A stretch of 64,000 bases of DNA, taken from the NCBI GenBank assembly GCA_006386115.1, contig VFIW01000007.1, positions 964,693 to 1,028,692 on the forward strand, in the 5' to 3' direction. The DNA is from Globisporangium splendens (Eukaryota; Oomycota; Peronosporomycetes; Pythiales; Pythiaceae). Shown one piece after another: positions 58,035-64,000 of the stretch. The position numbers and the translations under genes were made by a program. The notes beneath the pieces are model-generated. The model did no database searches and was not told where the DNA came from. It saw nothing but the letters and a program-made list of their open reading frames with translations. How positions within the stretch are numbered: the first letter of the stretch is position 1; the number at the start of each line of letters is the position of its first letter.

Positions 58035-60069
58035 ATGGCGGACTCGGACTCGCAGGCACTCGACATCGTGGCTTTCCAGCTGCTGCCCGGCGTGGTCATC
58101 GTTGGGCTGATCATACTCGCGATCAAGTGCCACAACAAGAACCGCTCCGATCTGCACACGCCCTTGCTCTCGTACGCGCTGTGGTGTTGTGTTGCTTTCG
58201 CCATGACCGTGTGCATACGTGACAACTGACTCCTGCGTGTGCGTTTGTCTGCAGTGCCGAAACGGTGGAGCATCGCGTGGATGCGGCCACGCGAGAAGCC
58301 GACGCTGGGTTCTCGATGTGTCCCGGATGCGAGTTTGAGAATTTCAAGCGCTTTGCGTACTGCAGTCTCTGTGGCGAGCGATTAATACCGAAGGGCGATG
58401 GAGCCCACAAGAAGACAAAACCGCCTCTCCCGTCACAGTGCTCAGAGAAAGCGCAGACGCCGACACGCACAACGAAGCTCAAGACCCAGCAGATTCGTGT
58501 CAGGTACGTCTCTCACCTATTGGACCTATAGGCAAATCTTGGAGTGACTCAAATTACGTATGTTCTTGCTCCAGGAAGCGCAAGGAGTGGGTTCGCCGTA
58601 TTGCTGTCGACGGGAATGTGTTTTGGTTCCGTAACCACGTCCCTGGATGCACCGATTCATCGTCATTATCTGCGGGGTACACGATTTCGTTCAAGAAACG
58701 GTACGGTAGTTGCTTGTTTTTACTGGACGGTGGCATGGAGACGATCGAGCCTCGCGTGGTGACAATGGACGAATCGATCTCTCTGGAGCTCATTGCGGCA
58801 CCGCTGGCCAATGCGCTGACATTCCCCATTCAACACAGCAGCAGCAGTACCATTACTGGCACCTTGGACTTACCCAGTGAGCGCCTTCGCGAGGTGTTCA
58901 CATCGAGCACTCACGATTTCCCGACCAAATATGCGCATTTCGTCATATCCACGGCAGCGATGATCGTACCAGCAGAGATCGCATTTCTCAAGCTCTCGGT
59001 GCATCGCGATTACATATTGGAGCAATCTTTGGACCACGTCGGCTGCATCAAGGAGAAGAACATCCACTCGTACATGCGCATCAACTTCATCGACGAAAGC
59101 GGCGTCGACGCCGGTGGCATCCATCGTGAGTGGTTTATGCTCGTGAACGAAATGCTCGTAGACCCAACGCTTCGGCTCTTCCTTTGCACAAACAAGCCCG
59201 ATCAAGCGTACTACGTCAACCCGAGCTCGGCGTGCGACATTGGCGAGGACCATCTCACGTACTACTATGCAACCGGTCGCTTGATTGGCCGCGCGCTACT
59301 CGAAGGATGTACCTGGGGGTTCCACTTGGCGCTGCCGCTGCTCAAGACTATCCTCGGTATTCCCGTCTCGTTCAGCGACCTGGAGTACCTGGACCCCGAG
59401 GCGTACCGCAGCATGGTGTGGCTCGTGGAGAACGACGGCGTCGACGATTTAGGACTGGACTTCAGCGTCATGGAAAACCGCGGTGGTGAGCTCGTCCAGG
59501 TTGAGCTCATCCCCAATGGCTGCAATGTCGCAGTGACGGATGAGAACAAGCACGTGTACTTGAAGCGCAAGTTCGAGTACTTGCTGTTTGAGAGCGTATC
59601 GGACCAGTTGTACATGCTGCTGAAGGGCATCTACGAGGTGATCCCACAGGAGCTGCTGCTGCTCTTTGACGCCGAGGAGCTGGACTACTTGTTGTGTGGC
59701 ACACAGGAGATCGATGTGGAAGACTGGAAGGCCAACACGGTAGTCTCGTCAAATCTGTTCTTGCCTCGTACACTCGGATGGTTCTGGGAGGTCGTGTCGG
59801 AGATGCCGAACGAGTATCGAAGGAGGCTGTTGCAGTTTTCGACGGGCTCGTCTCGAGTCCCGCTCTCGGGGTTTGCAGGATTGACCAGTTATGATGGACG
59901 CCTGTGTCCATTTTCGCTCAAGGGGGTCGCATACAGCACGACACAGTACATTTCCAGCCACGCGTGCTTCAATCGCCTCGACCTGCCGCTGTACCGCTCC
60001 AAGCAGGAGCTCGAGACTGTGCTGTATGCGACGTTAGAGACTGAGTTGTATGGTTTTACGATCGAATAG
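58035..60069 (+). CDS. membrane-anchored RanBP2-finger HECT E3 ubiquitin ligase, paralogue B
   Basis: Three exons: 58035-58171, 58255-58503 and 58575-60069, encoding 626 residues in phase. The layout equals paralogue A: hydrophobic helix at ~11-31, RanBP2-type knuckle C68-x2-C71-x3-N75-x6-C82-x2-C85 ('CPGCEFENFKRFAYCSLC'), basic Trp motif 'RKRKEWVRRI', and the HECT domain with catalytic Cys ~593. It lacks the intron that splits A and C after the 'HRVDAA' segment, so the small second exon is fused to the finger exon. Parts of the HECT region are base-for-base identical to paralogue C. Confidence 0.9.
59254..59741 (+). repeat. 488-bp tract identical to 62486-62973
   Basis: This lies within the HECT domain of paralogue B and is identical to paralogue C at every base, third positions included. 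Flanking coding sequence differs clearly. A second identical tract of 131 bp is 59779-59909 versus 63011-63141, with the same offset of 3232. Confidence 0.95.
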
Positions 60070-61205
60070 ATAAAAGGGAAAACGCTCATAATCACGGCGA
60101 CAAGCATACGCAGTGACACACATACATCTATATAGACGCTCCATGTTGACGCTGCTTCCCATTTAAAAAAGCGCCATGTCTCCATATTCATTCGAGCATC
60201 AAGAGGCGCGTTCACCTTGTGTTTTCTGTGTACATTGCGCACAGTTTGTGTGCTTGTGCCGTCATTTTTTTCTTCGCAAAATATTCAAAAATGCGCCTTC
60301 AACTGCACAAGTTAAAAGAGCTCGTGGAAAAAAGAAAAATGAAGTGATGAGTTGAAACCGACGAGCTCACTTTGAAAAAATCCTGCGAGGAGTTCATGGC
60401 CGTTTTCTACCCGCGCATCCCTTCCATGTTGAAGCAGCGCACGTCTCACATCCTCTGTCATGGTTCCGGTCATGAACAGTGGGTCTCATTCCTGTTTGCA
60501 TGGAGATTCACTTTTGTTCCAAACTTTTCTGGTTGATTTTTTGTTTGGGTTTGCTGAACTCGTTGACACACCAGGTCTGGGAGACACGATGACCCTCCAA
60601 ACCTGTCACCGTCAACATTTTTACCGACGCGACAGATCGCAGTGTGAGATCAAATCGCATACACTGATAGGACAGCGCTTAGCTGCATGGACATCAGTCG
60701 CATGATTGTACGAAATAGTCAGAAATAGCCCATTATTAATTTTTACAGCGGACCAGTTGAGGGAGTTTCACTGCCTTGATCGATACCGAAGCGCAATCAC
60801 CGAGATGATGGATACGAGCTGGCTGAAAATACCAGTGCGCCAAGTGATCCCACCCACTGTGAGTCTGTCATGGCACCTCCACTGACGCCACTCGCATCGA
60901 AATATTTGTGACAGGAAACAATTGGGAAGTGAGCTGCTGCATTGTGACATTGAATCTGCGCATCATGGCGGAATTCATTCCGCTCCCACGTTGTACAAAA
61001 GCTCCAAAAGACGTGACAGAAGAGATGCGTCCCTCTCGCTCTTGCAGCATTGGCTCATGCGGGGCAACTGCGCGTGTGACCTGGCGTCATCCTGCTCGTG
61101 AGCGCGTTCTAAGGTGACGTGGCCGTCCACGCACCACGCGTTTATGTGGTGCACTCGTCCACGTAGCAGCCCCACAATCGGATTTACGCACGAGCAGCAT
61201 CCACG
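60070..61205. other. intergenic region between HECT paralogues B and C
   Basis: About 1.1 kb. One frame around 60560-60590 reads LVDTPGLGDT, like a G3 motif of a P-loop GTPase, but no P-loop or other motif accompanies it. Otherwise nothing recognisable. Confidence 0.4.
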
Positions 61206-63301
61206 ATGCCCCATGTGCTCTTCCAGCTGCTGCCCGCAGCGATCGTCATCGGGATGCTGTGCGTCCTGCTGCGCTGCAAGACGGACTCGAGCTCCGACCT
61301 GAACATGTACTTGCTCTCGTAAGTATCTAATGCGATGTATCTGCCTGCTTATGTGTTTGCAATATGGGGAACTAACAGCGTCGTGATGGAAATGTAAGGG
61401 TAGTGATGAGAGCGTTGGGCATCGCGTGGACGCCGCAGCAAGGTGCGTACTTGGTTCGATGTGTCAGCTCGCCTGCGCAATATCACTGCATGCACGCACG
61501 GCTGACCCCTTCTCTTTGCATGCAATTCGCGCATATATAGAGATGCACAAGCTGGGTTTCTCGTTTGCCCTGGATGCGAGTTTGAAAACTTTACGCGGTT
61601 TTCGTACTGCAACCTCTGTGGCGAGAAGCTGGTGGACAAAAGCAACGACTCTTCAGCGAAGGAGCAGCAGACCGAGACGCCAATCCACGCGAGGAAGCTC
61701 AGGACCCAGCAGATCCGCGTGCGGTACGCTTTACGTTGATCGCAATGCCGTGGACACGAACCTCACTCATATTTGTGCCTTCGTTTGTGTGTGTGTCTAT
61801 GTTTCACTATAGAAAGCGCAAGGAGTGGATGCGCAAAGTAGACGTCGACGGCAACCTGTTCTGGTACCGAGGCAACGACAACAGCAACAGCAGTAGCACG
61901 AAGAGTTCAGTGTCAGCAGCTCAGAGCCCAGGGTTCGTGCTGCAGTACACAACTGAGGACGTAACCAATGCGCTGCCGGAAGAAGGTGGCGTCGAGATGA
62001 TCGAGCCTGGGGTCATCCAAATGGACGAAGGAGTCGCAATGACACTGGTTCCCTCGACTGAGGCGACGCCTGCGCGATTCCCTGTGGGGGCGACGCTGCC
62101 CTTCTCAGCGGAGCATATGAGCGAGATCATCACAATGAGCGCCCTCGATTTCCCGTCCAAATATGCGCACTTCGTCGTTTCTACAGCCGCATTGCTCGTG
62201 CCGGCTGATGTCGCGTTTATCAAACTCTCGATCCATCGCGACCAAATGCTAGAGGAATCTGTGGATCACGTCGGCTGCATCAAGGAGAAGAACATCCACT
62301 CGTACATGCGCATCAACTTCATGGACGAGAGTGGTGTGGACGCCGGCGGTATCCATCGTGAGTGGTTTATGCTCGTGAACGAGCTACTCGTGAATCCAAC
62401 TCTCCAGTTGTTCACGTGCTGCAACAAGAGTGATCAGTCGTACTACGTCAACCCAGCGGCCAAGTACCACCTCGGTGCTGACAACCTCACGTACTACTAT
62501 GCAACCGGTCGCTTGATTGGCCGCGCGCTACTCGAAGGATGTACCTGGGGGTTCCACTTGGCGCTGCCGCTGCTCAAGACTATCCTCGGTATTCCCGTCT
62601 CGTTCAGCGACCTGGAGTACCTGGACCCCGAGGCGTACCGCAGCATGGTGTGGCTCGTGGAGAACGACGGCGTCGACGATTTAGGACTGGACTTCAGCGT
62701 CATGGAAAACCGCGGTGGTGAGCTCGTCCAGGTTGAGCTCATCCCCAATGGCTGCAATGTCGCAGTGACGGATGAGAACAAGCACGTGTACTTGAAGCGC
62801 AAGTTCGAGTACTTGCTGTTTGAGAGCGTATCGGACCAGTTGTACATGCTGCTGAAGGGCATCTACGAGGTGATCCCACAGGAGCTGCTGCTGCTCTTTG
62901 ACGCCGAGGAGCTGGACTACTTGTTGTGTGGCACACAGGAGATCGATGTGGAAGACTGGAAGGCCAACACGGTCTGCTCCACGAATCTCAAGTGGACGAA
63001 CGTGCTCGAGTGGTTCTGGGAGGTCGTGTCGGAGATGCCGAACGAGTATCGAAGGAGGCTGTTGCAGTTTTCGACGGGCTCGTCTCGAGTCCCGCTCTCG
63101 GGGTTTGCAGGATTGACCAGTTATGATGGACGCCTGTGTCCGTTTACGCTGAAGGGCGCGTCGTCGTGCAAGATGAAGTACATCTCGAGCCACGCATGCT
63201 TCAATCGACTCGATATCCCGACGTACCGCTCCAAGAAGGAGCTGAAAGCGTTCCTGTACGCGACGCTCGAGACCGAGTTGACCGGGTTTACCACCGCCTA
63301 G
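61206..63301 (+). CDS. membrane-anchored RanBP2-finger HECT E3 ubiquitin ligase, paralogue C
   Basis: Four exons: 61206-61318, 61404-61442, 61541-61723 and 61813-63301, encoding 607 residues in phase. A hydrophobic helix spans ~5-23. The RanBP2-type knuckle is C60-x2-C63-x3-N67-x6-C74-x2-C77 ('CPGCEFENFTRFSYCNLC'). The basic Trp motif is 'RKRKEWMRKVDVDG', with an Asn/Ser-rich insert after it. The HECT domain ends with catalytic Cys ~574 in 'SHACFNRLDIPTY'. The 39-bp second exon is shared with paralogue A. Confidence 0.9.
62486..62973 (+). repeat. 488-bp tract identical to 59254-59741
   Basis: This is the partner of the identical tract in paralogue B. Confidence 0.95.
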
Positions 63302-63706
63302 AGTGATTGAAGCTCTAGGTGCAAGTGGCGTGTCGTGATGCACAGAAGAAGTCGTCATGAATACGCCATAGATAGAAGAACTGTGAGAAGAAATTGCTGA
63401 CATTCATGTGGAAACGAATATTTACGAGATTTTCAGAGCACATCCTCATGGAAGCAACATAGCAACAGAAATGGTTTTATTTGGTCAACTGAAAGCATAG
63501 AAAATAAAGATTACGTTCACTTTGGAGCAATGGAGCACGAGGGAGCTATTCAATGCTTTGCCTTGCGAGCAGTGACTTTACCGAGGCGCACCTAGTTAAT
63601 CGGGGACGGTGGCACACTCGCGTCTTCGAGAAGCAGTCGAGCACCAACTCGAACGCGTCGTCTCCCACGCCGCCGGATTTCAACAAACAGCTCTTGACCA
63701 CGTGCA
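63302..63706. other. 3' region between HECT paralogue C and the edge gene
   Basis: AT-rich to ~63540. On the minus strand at 63553-63765 a second frame is also protein-like ('VVKSCLLKSGG', 'FELVLDCFSKTR') and may be coding, but I could not join it in frame to the sequence at 63707-64000. Confidence 0.3.
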
Positions 63707-64000
63707 TCATGAAGCTGCAGCACTGGATTGAATCATCGGTCGTAAACGCCGCGTTCCTCGCGCGTACAGCAGAATGGCGCTCTGGACGTGTAGATGTCCA
63801 TCAAGATGGCGGAGCCATGCGGCGATGATTTCTTCGCTTCGGATACGCATTGCGCCATCGGACATGCAGCAGGAGCATTCGATGCACTGATCTCGAACGT
63901 TGACAGGGGCAGATCTTTTGGCGTGGTCGGCTGACAGGGGTGACACGGTGTGTTCGTCGGCACGACCAGCATGACTTTCGCTGTCGCGGCACGACGCAAT
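63707..64000 (-). CDS. 3' end of an unrecognised gene with a cysteine cluster (partial)
   Basis: An open frame enters from beyond the window. It contains 'DQCIECSCCMSDGAMRIRSE', then a helical stretch 'IIAAWLRHLDGHLHV', and stops at 63707. The Cys cluster could bind zinc. Downstream, another minus frame is also protein-like, so either a splice or a frameshift lies near 63760. Family not recognised. Confidence 0.35.
   Translation of the reverse strand: MASCRDSESHAGRADEHTVSPLSADHAKRSAPVNVRDQCIECSCCMSDGAMRIRSEEIIAAWLRHLDGHLHVQSAILLYARGTRRLRPMIQSSAAAS

Noticed and set aside
60540..60600. LVDTPGLGDT, a GTPase G3-like string between HECT B and C
   Set aside because: No P-loop, NKxD or continuous frame around it; a relic is possible but a chance match is as likely.

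Overview
The window reads as nuclear DNA of a stramenopile, most likely an oomycete. Genes are dense and lie on both strands. Most have one to five short introns, usually about 40-100 bp, with GT..AG ends. Coding regions are GC-rich at third positions. The content also fits: a TIG/FN3/L-type-lectin secreted protein, HECT ligases, AGC kinases and a full set of eukaryotic housekeeping genes. I see no rRNA, tRNA, CRISPR array, transposon or virus-like element. Exon borders were worked out by hand from reading frame, splice signals and family homology.

Layout. 0-2.3 kb: 3' part of an IPT-FN3-lectin gene (+). 2.6-4.0: coronin (-). 5.1-6.7: BED zinc finger fused to translin (+). 6.8-8.4: serine palmitoyltransferase LCB2 (-). 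8.4-11.7: gene-poor stretch with one unrecognised gene. 11.7-13.5: AGC kinase (-). 14.0-19.6: large TFIIS-central-domain plus SPOC-like protein (+). 19.8-22.0: kinesin-2 adaptor KAP3, apparently broken (-). 22.6-24.4: HD-domain hydrolase (+) and HINT (-). 25.2-29.3: CLU (+). 29.6-32.3: SepSecS and ARL2 (both -). 32.6-35.7: disordered protein and CHMP5/VPS60 (+). 36.0-37.8: ABC-F ATPase (-). 38.4-39.5: probable coiled-coil gene (-). 39.7-43.8: CAND1 (+). 43.9-44.7: MESD-like ER chaperone (-). 45.1-49.0: EML-type WD40 protein with an SH3 domain, apparently broken (+). 49.4-51.2: threonine synthase (+). 51.4-52.8: large Rab GTPase (-). 54.8-63.3: three tandem membrane-anchored RanBP2-finger HECT ligases (+). 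63.7-64.0: 3' end of another gene (-).

Genes that work together are few, as usual in eukaryotes. SepSecS implies that the cell makes selenoproteins. CAND1 and the HECT cluster belong to the ubiquitin system. CHMP5, Rab, coronin and ARL2 serve membrane traffic and cytoskeleton. The two genes with clear internal breaks, KAP3 and the EML-like gene, are both microtubule/flagellum-associated families, while long neighbours such as CLU, CAND1 and the TFIIS-SPOC gene are open throughout. Selective decay of motility genes is one explanation; local sequence error is the other.

The strongest novelty candidates are the HECT family with its N-terminal membrane anchor plus RanBP2-type finger and its gene-conversion tracts, the BED-translin fusion, the EML-SH3 fusion, the tail-anchored threonine synthase, and the paired breaks in KAP3 and EML.
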